Of a stretch of 64,000 bases of DNA, positions 34,994 to 46,400 are shown in pieces (the stretch's first letter is position 1; every line of letters starts with the position of its first letter). Under the pieces are notes generated by a model, which searched no databases, had not been told where the DNA came from, and saw only the letters and a list, made by a program, of their open reading frames with translations. A program made the translations under genes and the position numbers. The DNA lies in NCBI RefSeq assembly GCF_018446385.1, contig NC_055990.1, positions 29,163,891-29,227,890 on the forward strand, read 5' to 3'. The DNA comes from Zingiber officinale (lineage: Eukaryota; Streptophyta; Magnoliopsida; Zingiberales; Zingiberaceae).

Positions 34994-35888
34994 TGATCTG
35001 GCGGTTAGAATAGGGGACCCCCATTTTGAGGGGTCAACGCCACGTGGAAGTCAAAGGCCAGGTGGCCGACCGGAGAAGGATGGGCCAACCCCCCGGCCGG
35101 CCGGTTGGTAAATAGCCTATGGTAAAAGGCGCCCCGACAGGGGTCGGGGTTCCGGCGCTCGATTGAACAGTAACGAAGGGCCGAGCGGAAGTCATGCTCG
35201 GCCGTAGACATAAGGTAACATACTGCCAGTAGTCCCCACATAGCACCTTACCGAGGATCTCCCCAGCATACCGATGCATATGGAGGGCCGTATGTGATGT
35301 GAGGGTCAGCCGGCCGGATGTGAGATGAGTGACGGCTGGCCGGACGGGAGATGAGTGTCGGCCGGCCGGACGGGAGATGAGTGCCGGCCGGCCGGACGGG
35401 AGTTGAGTGCCGGCCGGCCGGACGCCCCGGCTTGGAGTAGGGAGAGAAGGACAAGGAGTACCTTATGACAGCTGTCAATTCTTATGACTAGGCCATACTC
35501 CAAATCTGGCGGTAAGGTGTTCTGCTGTCCCATCGAAGATGAGTCGGGACTGTAGCAGTATGGTGTCAGGTAAGCTCTCTGACAAACACATACCGAGGTA
35601 TGGGCTAAGAACACGTGTTTGCCTCGGTATGTGTGCGTGAGTTCTTTCACCGCTCTATATAAGGAGCCCTATACTTCGCCGAAGGTACGCGTTCTTTGAT
35701 ATTCGGAGCCACCTTTTGCTGTCCGCTTACCTGACTTGAGCGTCGGAGGGTCGTCGTCGGGACCCCTTCCCGGCCCGACTTCTGTGCAGGTTCGCCGGAG
35801 TTTCGCACGATCAGTCGTCGATCCACGTCAGCTACCCGGAGAGCGCCACGTGCCCAGCGTCCGTTGATTCAGCCTTCGGACAGGATCA
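34994..35888 (+). repeat. 3' LTR of I (895 bp)
   Basis: Highly similar to the 5' LTR. It has one additional copy of the 26-bp GGCCGGCC-containing unit (35330-35425), which accounts for the length difference. Ends GGACAGGATCA before TSD gcaag. Confidence 0.92.
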
Positions 35889-35893
35889 GCAAG

Positions 35894-36371
35894 ATACAAA
35901 TAAATAAGTATGATGTCATGGCATATCATAGGCAAACAATCATGGCAAGGTTTAGCATAAATACAATACCTAGATTACCTATCTAAGTGTCCTTAAACCT
36001 TAGCTAAACGCTCTAAGAAAATGTCAAACCCTAAATTGGCATTTCTAATTCTCTTGATTAATTTATGCCAATTGAAATTAAGCATATTCCTCAAGTGTTG
36101 GCATATTTCATTTTTCCACAAGAGTAGCACTCTTAATTAAGGCTCAAATTGCCTTTATTTTCCTAAGAACATATCAAAATCCCAACTTGGTAGTTCTTAT
36201 GATTCCTAAACTGTGCCAATTAGGATTAAAATCAATATTTCTCAAATTTTGCACATTTTACTCTTTCAAAGAGTAAATGATAGATCCATTTCATTTTCAA
36301 AGGTTAATAATAACCTTGAAAATGCTCCTTGAGTGTTAATTTCTTCAAAGTTGGGTTAACTACCCTTCTTC
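35894..36371 (-). other. Interior of F downstream of gag
   Basis: AT-rich, non-coding, continuous with 20651-22121 once element I is removed. No protease motif follows the gag stop. Confidence 0.6.
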
Positions 36372-38209
36372 TTAGAGTTGACACTCTCTAACCCATCTTG
36401 GGGTAGAGAAGATGCTCTTAGGAACCCAAAACCTATTGGTGCTCCTTGGATGCTCTAGGTATTCATTAGGGATAACTTCCCTAGATACCTTCCTAGTGAC
36501 CCTATTTGGCTTTTTAGAAGCCTTGGTCACATTTTCTATGTCAACCCTAGAGATTACTTCCCTTGTGACCTTTTTAGTGAATTTGTTAGACTTCTTAGAA
36601 GTCTTAGTCACTTTAGTTGCAAAAATACTCCTAGGGATAACTTCCCTTGTACTTTTGACTTGACCCTTAGACCTAGGGTTGGTTCCATAGCTATATGGAA
36701 CCCTATGGTAAGAGATTTCATCTTTCTTAGCCTTAGGTTTGTATCCCAAACCTTTAAGGCCATTGGATAACCCTTGTTGTACTCCTAGACCTAGGTTTTG
36801 CTCATTTTGCCCTTTAAGGATATTTTCCATCCTTTTTAGGGTCTTTCCTAGTTTGTCAAGTCTTGACCTCAAGACTTGATTCTCCATCACTAAGTCCTTA
36901 GTTTTTGGTTTTCCATTAAATCCATGAGCATTTTTGTTTCTAGGCTTGTAGCTAAAATCCTTTGAGTTCTTGCCTAGACTTTTACCTACATTCCTAGCCT
37001 TAGGTGTAGTAGTTTTAGCATGAAAAGCTATATGTTTTTCCTTAACGCTATCATGCTTCCTATTTTCATGGTAAATAGCATTAAAATTATATAAGTTAGA
37101 ACTATCATGCTTTTTACCATAATTTAAAGGGTTAGGCTCAATGAAAGTTACCTTTCTTTTTACCTTGGAGGCTCCCCCTTGACTTGAGCTTCCTCCATGA
37201 GCCTTTACCACCTTCTTCCCCTTAGGGCATTGACTTCGGTAATGCCCCTTTTGGTTGCAAGAAAAGCACACAATGTGCTCCTTGCTCTTCTTTGTTCCGG
37301 GGAGCGTCTCATTAGGCTTCTCCTTGCCCTTTTATGCCACTTGACCCTTCTTCTTGGCCAAGTTGGGACACTTGCTCTTGTAGTGCCCATTCTTCCTACA
37401 CTCAAAACATATAATATGATTTTTATTATTAATTGAACTATTTATACCTTCTTGTGTAGGGATGACACTTTTTCCTTTGGATCCGGAGGTAGAGGCTTCC
37501 TCTTGATCCGCAAATGATTTTCCTCCCATAGAGTTAGCTTGACTTGTGGAGGTGGAAGCTTCTTCCTCCACTTCTTCTCTTGACCCGGATGTAGAAGTTT
37601 CTCCTTCTTCTTGATCCGGTGTCACCAAGGATTGCTCCCCCGGCCCTCAATCCCAGAGGTGGAGACTTCACCTTCTTCTTCATCCTCTTGTACATGAAAC
37701 AAGGAATATACTCCTTCCTTGCTCTTTTGATTGCACTCCTTTGAGGATGAAGCTTCATGGACTTCCTCTTCTTCAGAAGTTGAGCATCTCTCAACTTCAG
37801 AGTCTTCCTCCTCTTGGTCTTGATCCAATGAGTCACCCTCTTTGGATTCTTCTTGATCTTGTATAGTGGAGGGGATCTCATGAATCTTTGCCAATTTACT
37901 CCATAGCTCTTTGGCATCTTCAAATTCTCCTATTTTCTCCAAGATGTTGCTCGACAAAAAATTAACCAAAAGCTTGGTCACTTTGTCATTGGCCTCACAT
38001 CTTTGGATTTGGTCTTGGCTCCACTTGCTCCTCTTGAGTACTTTGCCCTTGGAATTTGTGGGAGCTTCAAAACCTTCCATGAGAGCAAACCATTGCTCTA
38101 TCTCCACCATTAAGAAGTTTTCGATCCTTGATTTCCAAAGATCGAAGCTTGTATTTGTGTATGGTGGAGGCACCCTCGTGTCGAATCCGAGTCCATCTCG
38201 GAATTCCAT
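36372..38209 (-). pseudogene. gag of element F, two zinc knuckles
   Basis: Structural protein of a copia-like element. ATG at 38209 (MEFRDGLGFDTRVPP); the capsid part (FDLWKSRIENFLMVEIEQW, AKELWSKLAKIHE) occupies the first ~115 residues. A Glu/Ser-rich acidic linker follows. A frameshift near 37640 and a TAG near 37330 break the frame into 38209-37622, 37628-37332 and 37271-36372. The two CCHC knuckles are intact: CFECRKNGHYKSKC (37409-37368) and CFSCNQKGHYRSQC (37268-37227). A basic tail of ~290 residues contains repeats of (T/S)REVI(P/S)R and ends ..NRFWVPKSIFSTPRW.. with a stop. The WVPK end is where protease would begin in a full element; nothing follows. Confidence 0.85.
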
Positions 38210-38330
38210 TTGAAGTTGAGCTTCTTGTGATGAAGTCTTCTACTTGTAGAATTGCTCCAACTTCTTCACCCTCTAGCTTTGCTTGTTTTGTTTGCCCCTT
38301 CCGGCGATGATTCCGGTGAAGAGCGACCTT

Positions 38331-38342
38331 GCTCTGATACCA
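38331..38342 (-). other. Primer-binding site of F
   Basis: Plus GCTCTGATACCA, i.e. minus TGGTATCAGAGC, two bases from the 5' LTR: initiator tRNA-Met priming. Confidence 0.85.
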
Positions 38343-38344
38343 CT

Positions 38345-40034
38345 TGTTGGGACCGAAAAGTAGCTAGAGGGGGGGAGGGGGTGAATAGCTCGTCGCGTGC
38401 TCGTGTACTTGGCGTTGTTTGTTTCTTCAAAGATGCAGCGGAAATATGCAAGAAAACAACACTCAACGCTAACACTAATGATTTACTTGGTATCCACCTC
38501 ACAAGAGGTGACTAATCCAAGGATCCACACACTCACACACCCTCCACTATGAAACACCCTCCTCTACGGTAACTACCGAAGGTGGATAAGCCTTTACAAA
38601 CTCTCAATACAAGAAGAAAAGAAAGGATATGAAATACAAGCAAAAGCTTACAATAAACCGTAACCCTAACTTCTTTTCTTGCTTTTGATCTGCCTCTTGA
38701 CTTGGAAGAACCTCCAAGAATCTTCAAGAACTGGCGATCTGAACTTGAGAGAGAGCTGTGGAGTCACTGGTGAAGATCGGAAATGAATCGTAGAAGCGAT
38801 AAGCGTTCTGTCGAAGGAATCGAGCGCCTGCAGCTATAAACGACGCCAATGGTAGGATCCCGATCGATTGGATTGCTCCCAATCGATCGGGGAGGCTTTG
38901 GATCGATCCACTGATCGATCCAGAGTGCTTCTGTGCTCTAGGAATTTGCCTGGATCGATCGGATGATCGATCTAGGGCTTATCACGACAAAACACACCTT
39001 CCCAATCGATCTACTGATCGATTGGGACCTCTTGATCGATCAGCTGATCGATCCAGAGGCGTTCTGTGCGCTCGCGACTTCCTCCCAATCGATCCACTGA
39101 TCGATCGGGACAAAGGTTTCTCGTGGGGACACGCCAATCGATCGGCCGATCGATTGGTCTCCAGCCAATCGATCGGCTGATCGATCTAGCTACTGGTTTT
39201 TGCCCAAAACCAAGTCCCAAAGCCCCCAAACCAACATCTGGTCAATCCATGACCTGTTGATTCATCATGCCCAGCATCCGGTCACCCTTGACCTACTAGG
39301 ACTCCCTCACCAACTGTCCAGTCAATCCCTTTGACCCACTTGGACTTTTCTTCATCATGCCAAGTATCCGGTCAATCCTTTGACCTACTTGGACTTTCAC
39401 CAGATGTCTGGTCAACCTTGACCCATCTGGATTTTCCCGTGCCTGGCTTCACTCACCAGGACTTCCATTCTGCCTAGCTTCACTCACTAGGACTTCTCTT
39501 CTGCCTGGCTTCACTCACCAGGACTTTCACCTAGCTTCACTCACTAGGATTTCCATTCTGCCTAGCTTCACTCACTAGGACTTCTCTTCTGCCTGGATTC
39601 ACTCACCAGGACTTTCACCTAGCTTCACTTACTAGGATTTTCACCTGGCTTTACTCACCAGGATTTTCCTCTGCCTGGCTTCACTCACCAAGACTTTCAC
39701 CTAGCTTCACTCACTAGGATTTTCTCACTACCTATCTTCACTCACTAGGTCTTTCACCTGGCTTCACTCACCAAGATTTCCCTTCTGCCAAACATCCCAG
39801 TTAGGACTTCCCAGTCAAGTATCTGGTCAACCTTGACCTACTTGACTCTTCTCCAACCAAACTGATTAGACCCTGATCTCAGGGGAATTGCACCAAACAA
39901 TCTCCCCAAATGAACAACTGCACCTGCACTTGTCCATATCATCGAAGTCTTGTATTGTCAAACATCGAAACCCAAACCAAGACTCAAGCTTGGTCAACCA
40001 GATCAGCCTTGACCTGAGGGATATTGCACCAACA
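38345..40034 (-). repeat. 5' LTR of F (1690 bp)
   Basis: Plus TGTTGGGACCG to GCACCAACA, close match to 18976-20650. Same CGATCGAT palindromes (38870-39190) and hairpin array (39260-39850). A G-run (GAGGGGGGGAGGGGG) sits near the primer-site end. Confidence 0.92.
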
Positions 40035-40039
40035 GTAAC

Positions 40040-41202
40040 CCTAGGTGAAGGAAAACCCAAGGGGGTGGTAACCCTAGGTCCTAGGGGGTGGTAACCCTAG
40101 GTGGAGGAAAACCCTAAGGGGCGGTAACCTTAGGTCCTAGGGGGCGGTAACCCTAGGTGGAGGGAAATCCTAAGGGGGGTAACCTTAGGTCCTAGGGGGT
40201 GGTAACCCTAGGTGGAGAAAAACCCTAGGGAGCGGTAACCATAGGTCCTAGGGGGTGGTAACTCTAGGCAGAAAGTCCAGTCGGTCTGGAGGACCGGACT
40301 AGCATCACGTAATCTATCCCGAGGGGAGTAGGTGAGGACACGTTCCCCGTAGAGGGAACAGTAGGCGTCGGGTCGACTTAGGATTTTCGGTCGGAGATCC
40401 GAAGTCAGACCCGGATAGTCCGATGACTGTCACACTCTATATTCATAATGTTATTTATGTGCTAACATTGTCTTGTAGGGTATCTTGTTGTTTTGGGACT
40501 AACATGTCTTGCAGGTACAAAAGGAATAAGCTAAGCCTCGGATGAACAGTGTCCGAGGCGCCTCCATGGAGCTTAGAGGCGCATCGGGTGCAGAACGTGA
40601 GCTGGCCATGAAGCAGCGCTGGAGGCGCCTCGGATGGAGCTGGAGGCACCTTGGACCAGAGATTGGAGGCGCCTTAGATCGGCTTGAAGGCGCCTTCAAG
40701 TGGATGAGTTGCGACCAGGTCCGTTCTGATCCATGCGGCTGACTCGATTGCTTTGAGGCGCCTCGGAAGGGCTTTGAGGCACCTCCATCAGTGCATAAAA
40801 GGGGTGTTCGAGGCAGCAGCAGAATCATCAATTCTCAAGTACTTCTACTACAACATGCTGCTCCAAAAGACGCCCTAAAGTGCTGTTACAAGTCCCAACG
40901 ACCCGGAGCTCCGAGATTTTGATTCTGTCATCGGTATAATTGTTTTTCTATTATTGCACTTATTGTAATACATATTTGTACTCTCATTGCGCGATATAGT
41001 TGTTGCCCACAGAAAGCGATCAACGATCGCGGGCCTTGGAGCAGGAGTCGCCCTAGGCTCCGAACCAAGTAAATACTTGTGTTCACTTTTATTGTCTTTT
41101 ATTTCCGCTGCTTTAACTTGACAGTTTTACGAATTTGAAACGCGTGAAAGCCACGAGCGCTATTCCCCCCCCCCCCCCCCTCTAGCATATCTCTATCCAA
41201 CA
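40040..41202 (+). repeat. 5' LTR of E, second piece
   Basis: Continues from 18975 after F. It contains more CTAGGGGGTGGTAACC units (40040-40270), a GC-rich part with repeated GAGGCGCCTC/GGAGGCGCC words (40550-40790), a TATA-like CATAAAAGG at 40794-40802, a C-run near 41166-41180, and the end TATCCAACA. Confidence 0.9.
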
Positions 41203-41204
41203 AT

Positions 41205-41216
41205 TGGTATCAGAGC
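41205..41216 (+). other. Primer-binding site of E
   Basis: TGGTATCAGAGC, two bases after the 5' LTR end: initiator tRNA-Met priming. Confidence 0.88.
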
Positions 41217-41458
41217 GGTATAGCTTTGATTTGGTGCAACCACCAATCAAGCAATTTTTCATGGTGTTTTTCAATTTTTCGGAGTCATTTGGAATTAGCA
41301 TTATTGCTAAATTCCAATTTCTTTTACCATTCGAATCAATTTTTGCTCGAAATCGGTGCAACACCACTCGAGTTCATTATTAACCTTATTCCCGCACTAC
41401 TAATCCTAGACCTAGTCTTGGAACATATTGTATTTTTTCGTGTGTGCATATCCTCTAA

Positions 41459-43128
41459 ATGGCCCAACAAGAAGGCTACATCACCGTCCGTCCCCTGCTC
41501 TTCACCGGAGAAAACTTCGGTTACTGGAAGGGCAGAATGGAGATTTTCCTGAAGATCCAATTCGAATGTGGATGATCGTCAAGACTGGACTCGAACTAGC
41601 AACTGACGGAGACGGCAAACCAACATCTTGCGAAGACTGGGATCCAGTAACAATCAAGAAGGTGAAAGCAAATGCCAAAGCAACATGCACTCTCCAGTGA
41701 GGATTGACGAAGGAGGACCTAAACCGCGTCGGCCTATTCTCGAGCGCCAAGGAGCTATGGAAAAAGCTTATCGAATTACACGAAGGCACCTCCGAAACCA
41801 AAGTAAGTAAACGTGATTTGTTGTTCAATAAATTGTATAACCTAAAAATACAGGAAGGTGAGACGACTAGTCAACTTCGCGCACGTATACAAGATATCTT
41901 TAACTACCTCCACGCGATCGGGTAGAAAGCGGAAAATAGATATGTAATAAGGTACGCACTTAATGCTTTTCCTAAGAATACCTTGTGGGCGTCAATGGTA
42001 GATACCTACAAGGTTTCTAAGGACCTGTCTTCAATTAAATTAGATGAGATTTTTTCTAAATTTGAATTACATGAGCAGACTAATGAACGACCAACCAAGA
42101 AAGGTATAACTTTGGTTGCAGGTACAATTAAAACACGCGATCCAAGATCACGATGAAGAATTGAACCGGAGTCAGAAGAAGAACCTGACTCAGATGATGA
42201 AGATGACGAGCTAACAACGGAACTCGTCAACCTGGTAAAGAAACTGTACAAGAAAAAGAAAGGTTTCAACAAGAAGGACCTGAAGAAGGCAATTCAAACC
42301 AAGGAAGTTCAACCAAAGGTGAATTTCGAGGTAACGTGCTACGGGTGCAATTAGAAGGGGCACATCAAGGCAAACTGGCCAAACCAGAAAGATCCGAAGA
42401 AACCAAGGAGGAAGAAGGCCTTGAAGGCGACATGGGACGAGTCCTCTTCTTAGGAAGACGATGATGAAGAACTCGAGCAGATGAGTTTTCTCGCGTTGAT
42501 GGCCTGGGACCACACCAACGAATCCGGAAGCGAGGATGAATCGGAAGCCGAGTCCGAGAGAAGTCGTGGATCCGTATCCGTTTCCAAAGGGCCTAACTTC
42601 GCTGTAAGTATCCCGTGTTTACATAATTTAGTAAATTATTTAATTCAAAAATTAGCAAAATCAAACATTCGGGTCAAGTCACTTCTAAAGGAGGTAGCAA
42701 CCCTTAAAGAAGTGACTAACTCCAAACCCTTGCCTGACCCAATTCAGACTGGAAATTCAACTCAAGTCAAAAAGCTTGAGGAAGAAAATTCTAGTCTGAA
42801 AACTCAGGTTAAGGATTTGAAGAAGACATTGGAATGGTTTTCTTTAGCCTCCAAGAACCTTGACCTAATTCTTAGGACACAAAGAGTCATTTACAACAAA
42901 TCTGGATTGGGTTTTAAAATCAAAAAGAAATATCGATCCTATCTATCTTTAGTGAACATACCAAATAGTAAAATAGTCCAAGCATGGGTACCTAAGTCCA
43001 ACTTAGTTAATAAAGTTGGACTTGGTCAATATTGGGTCCCCAAGGATCAATTACACTACCTTGATAGACCATATCGAGGTTATGATCCAGGGGGAGCCAA
43101 AAGAAAAGTTATATTAATAAAAAGATAA
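41459..43128 (+). pseudogene. gag of element E
   Basis: ATG 41459 (MAQQEGYITVRPLLFTGENF), then GYWKGRMEIFLK; a frameshift near 41568 and stops near 41698, 41922 and 42155 interrupt the capsid (core motif KELWKKLIELHEGTSETKV at 41749). The zinc knuckle near 42340 reads CYGCN-stop-KGHIKANW, so it carries a stop and the last Cys is Trp. The final part is one clean frame 42481-43128 with an acidic stretch, a Leu/Lys coiled-coil-like segment (KKLEEENSSLKTQVKDLKK) and two WVPK motifs (AWVPKSN, QYWVPKDQ), ending ..KVILIKR. No protease follows. Overall layout equals that of B. Confidence 0.82.
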
Positions 43129-43466
43129 ATCATTAAAAATTAAATTAAGTTAAATTAAAATTAAAAACTTAAATCTAAGTTATAAATTAAACCATTAAAG
43201 AAATATAAATCTAATGTATAAATAAAAATACATAAAATTATCAATAATGTAGGGGGAGGCTCCGGAATAGCTGGCACCTCCAAAACTAACCTACCCGATA
43301 GGGTAACCCAAACCAAGCTACCCGACAAGGTAATTAGGACTAATTAGAAAGGGAATAAGGTTAACTTGAATGGTACTGGTGAAATATTGGATGATAGTAC
43401 GTTAGGGAAGTTTAGTCTATGCATGTCTAGGAAGATATGGCTTCGCCTGGTACATTTGGCTAAGTG
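43129..43466 (+). other. Conserved post-gag segment of E, upstream of J
   Basis: Non-coding. From about 43250 it aligns by eye with element D at 52620-52440 read on minus: both carry GGAGGCTCC, ACCTCxAAA, ACCTACCC(G), GGTACTGGTGAA, TTGGATGATAGTA and TTTGGCT(A/T)AGTGGAACT. In D this region lies between gag and protease. Confidence 0.7.
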
Positions 43467-43471
43467 GAACT

Positions 43472-46400
43472 TGATAGATCGAATTAGTGTGATAGAGGGG
43501 GGGGGGGGGGGGGGGAATATCGCGCTTTTAAAACTTTTCTTTTCGTATTTCAAAACAATTCGAGTAAGCAGCGGAAAATATAAAGGGACAAGTTCATTTA
43601 CTTCGTTCGGAGTCTAGCTCGACTCCTACTCGAGGGCCCGCGATCCTTGTGTAATGACCCACCTTCTGGGTACTGGCTGTAAGGCCGGTCGCTACAATTA
43701 TGCTAAACTATACTGTGCGGAAAGCTGGGCTAATTAAAATTTTGCTAAACTATTATCTTTAAAATCTGATCTTAGTATTCTAGGTGTACCTAGGAGTTGT
43801 ACACATGCTAGGGGAGGTGTTTACAACTGATAATAAACTTCGGATCGATCCACAGACCGATCATCACTAGGAACCTCCGGATCGCTCAACCGACCGATCC
43901 ATAACTAGGCTGCAAATCGGTCTGCCGACCGATCCAGTTGGTCCTGATCGGTCGGTGAGATCGATCATGGCTATCTGATCGATCTGGCGACCGATCAGCT
44001 AGCCATGATTAAGCTCCCGATCGATCCACATATCGATCGGAGCTGCGGTCGTCCCGTAGAGATCCTGATCGGTCTACCGACCGATCGAGAGATCTTCCGT
44101 GCCAGTACCGATCTGGTTCGATCACGGATCGATTTCAGCAGATTTCGTGCCAAAATCAGTGAAACAGCTCTACAAATGCTAATAACTATTCTATCATGCA
44201 TTGGGCAACATTCAAGACATAATATAATGCATGTTCACTAGTTCATACCATTAACCATACTAGAATGCAAAGCATAAGGGAAAAGAGAACAAGACTTTAA
44301 TAACTAGACTTGTTTCAAGTTCTAATGCGTAGTAAAATAAAACTAGATCCCTCAGATCTTTATTCCAGGTTCCTCCCACACACATCTTGGTCTGCATTGC
44401 CCTCCAGCCACCACTAGTCCACTTTTCTTTTACCTGTATCTGCAGTATAAGAAAAGTAGCATCTGTAAGCTAAAAAGCTTAGTAAGAAACCATCTACCTC
44501 ACAAAAACATGCATACGATGCAGATATAATTTTCAAAGCATGCTATTTGAAATATACTGACTAGGCTAAACATGGCATGGCATGTGATCATACAAGCATA
44601 GCAATCAAGAACTGAACATAAGTTATCATACTTGCGAAAATAGAGCTGAGCATGAAAACTGAAACTGAAAACAAACCATAGAACTGAACTAAGCTGATCA
44701 TGATCCGTACTAAACTAACTGAGCTGGTACTGAAACCAAGCTGAACTCACATAACTGATTGTGAATTTGAAAAGCTATACATATAATAAGTGAAAATACT
44801 AAACATGCTGCTGAGGGGCCCGACAACTGTACTTGCTGTGCGCGCATCCCTATCTAAACCCGGGATTGCAAGTTCCGAATCTAGTAGGGTAGGGAGTCCA
44901 GCCCAGTGGATATCTAATCCGGTACAGTGACACTGCTGAAAGTAAAATACTGAATGCTATATACTTATTTTGCTGAATCTAGGTTATCTGAACCTAGAAC
45001 TAGGTTGTCTGAACCTAGAGGCTACTGTGGGAGCCCACCCATGGGACTGTAGTCCTACATAAGATGAAATAAAACTAATTTGCTGTTTTAAATGCTTCTA
45101 GTGCATTTAATCAGTTAATTAAACTGTCTATTACTGAGTTAGACCTTTAATCGAGCACCTAGGATGCTCTAACTCTTCTCCTATTAGGGAGACCACCTCT
45201 AGGCACCCGACAACGTCTAACCTCCTATCTGAAGAGGGAAAACATGTCCGGCCCGTCTAGAGGTGCTCAACTAAATCCCTAATCTGCGAAGAGAGTTAAA
45301 AACACCCTAGGTATCGATAAAAAATCTGCATACATCCTAACTAAAGCATAAAAACTCAAACGGAAGCTATTATACTGCAGGTGAGGGGTTTCTTACCTCT
45401 TGTTCGTAATTTCTTACGATTCTATTCGCTAGAATTCCGGTGGAGATGACCTTCTCGACGATCCGCTCACGTCTTTGCGTTCCTCTCGCGGAGAAGAACC
45501 TCTTTCGTGTTGGAGTCGTTGCCGGAAGGTGATCCGAGAGCCCTTGGGGCTTGGGCGCCGAGAGAGGAGGAGGAAGAGGAGTGGGCGGCGGTGAAGGTTT
45601 TTGGGAGAGGGATAGGTCACGGTGAAATTTGATATTGCCGAACCAAGTTCTCAAAATAAACCAACCCCCAACTTAACCTTCCTATTTATACTAAGTAACT
45701 AATTTGGCCAACCCAATTATAATTATAATTGGTTCCCTTTCCTTTCAGCACGGCCCTGCTGGGTTCAACTGGTTCCCAACATTATCCCTAAGCCATAGGT
45801 CTCGGGTTCGATTCCCGCCTAAGCTATTTTGCGGTTCTAATTATTTTTGCTGCTTCCGCTACTCGGAAAATTCCGGAAAAATATCTAAAAATTTCAGAAA
45901 AATTATAGAATATTTCTAAAAATAATTTGAGAATTTTCGGGCGTTACACCTTGATCACACTGATGGGCAAATCACTATAGTCCTTCTTTCCAAGATCCTC
46001 GGAAAGAAGCAGATCGTACAAATGAGCAAGATAGTAACAACCTTACTATCTTGCTTAAGTGAATTACAATGCAAGCATATATAAAAATATACCGACAAGT
46101 AAATGCAGTCGAAGTTTTGGTCGGCATTTCCGGATAGTGTGGCTTGCTGAGCTGATGAAGGCTTGTAGCACGGTTTGCTTGCATAATAGAACTTGAGTCG
46201 ATCAGAAAGAGTTGTACTGAGCCTCAGACCTCGAGCTCCTTTTATAAGTGCCATTGTTGTTCGGTCGACCGATCCCTCTGTTCGGTCGACCGAACCCGCT
46301 CCCTTCCTTCCTGGCTGGAGTCTGACGCTGGCTCGATCTTTTACATTAACTGATCTTTAATGGTTCGGTCGACCGATACCGTTGTTCGGTTGATCGAATA

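Larger units (their letters stand above)
22122..35888 (+). mobile_element. Ty3/gypsy element I, Tat-type (dual RNase H, antisense gene)
   Basis: LTRs 22122-22991 (870 bp) and 34994-35888 (895 bp); TSD gcaag at 22117-22121 and 35889-35893. Sense genes are gag, protease, RT, RNase H, a second RNase H, and integrase. Then come five 65-bp repeats, then an antisense gene split by solo LTR H1. Primer site TTTGGCGCTGTCTGTGGG, polypurine tract AGGGGGAGGCAAG. RT before integrase marks gypsy. The second RNase H and the antisense gene are traits known from the Tat lineage. Own length is about 10.5 kb. Few stops, so it is younger than D, E and F, as nesting requires. Confidence 0.92.
18976..40034 (-). 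mobile_element. Gag-only copia-like element F (hosts Tat element I)
   Basis: Minus-strand element with LTRs 18976-20650 (3') and 38345-40034 (5'), and TSD gtaac at 18971-18975 and 40035-40039, inside the 5' LTR of E. Without element I its interior is about 3.9 kb: primer site, a gag with two zinc knuckles, then non-coding AT-rich sequence to a polypurine tract at 20651-20667. No protease, integrase, RT or RNase H is visible. Confidence 0.9.
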
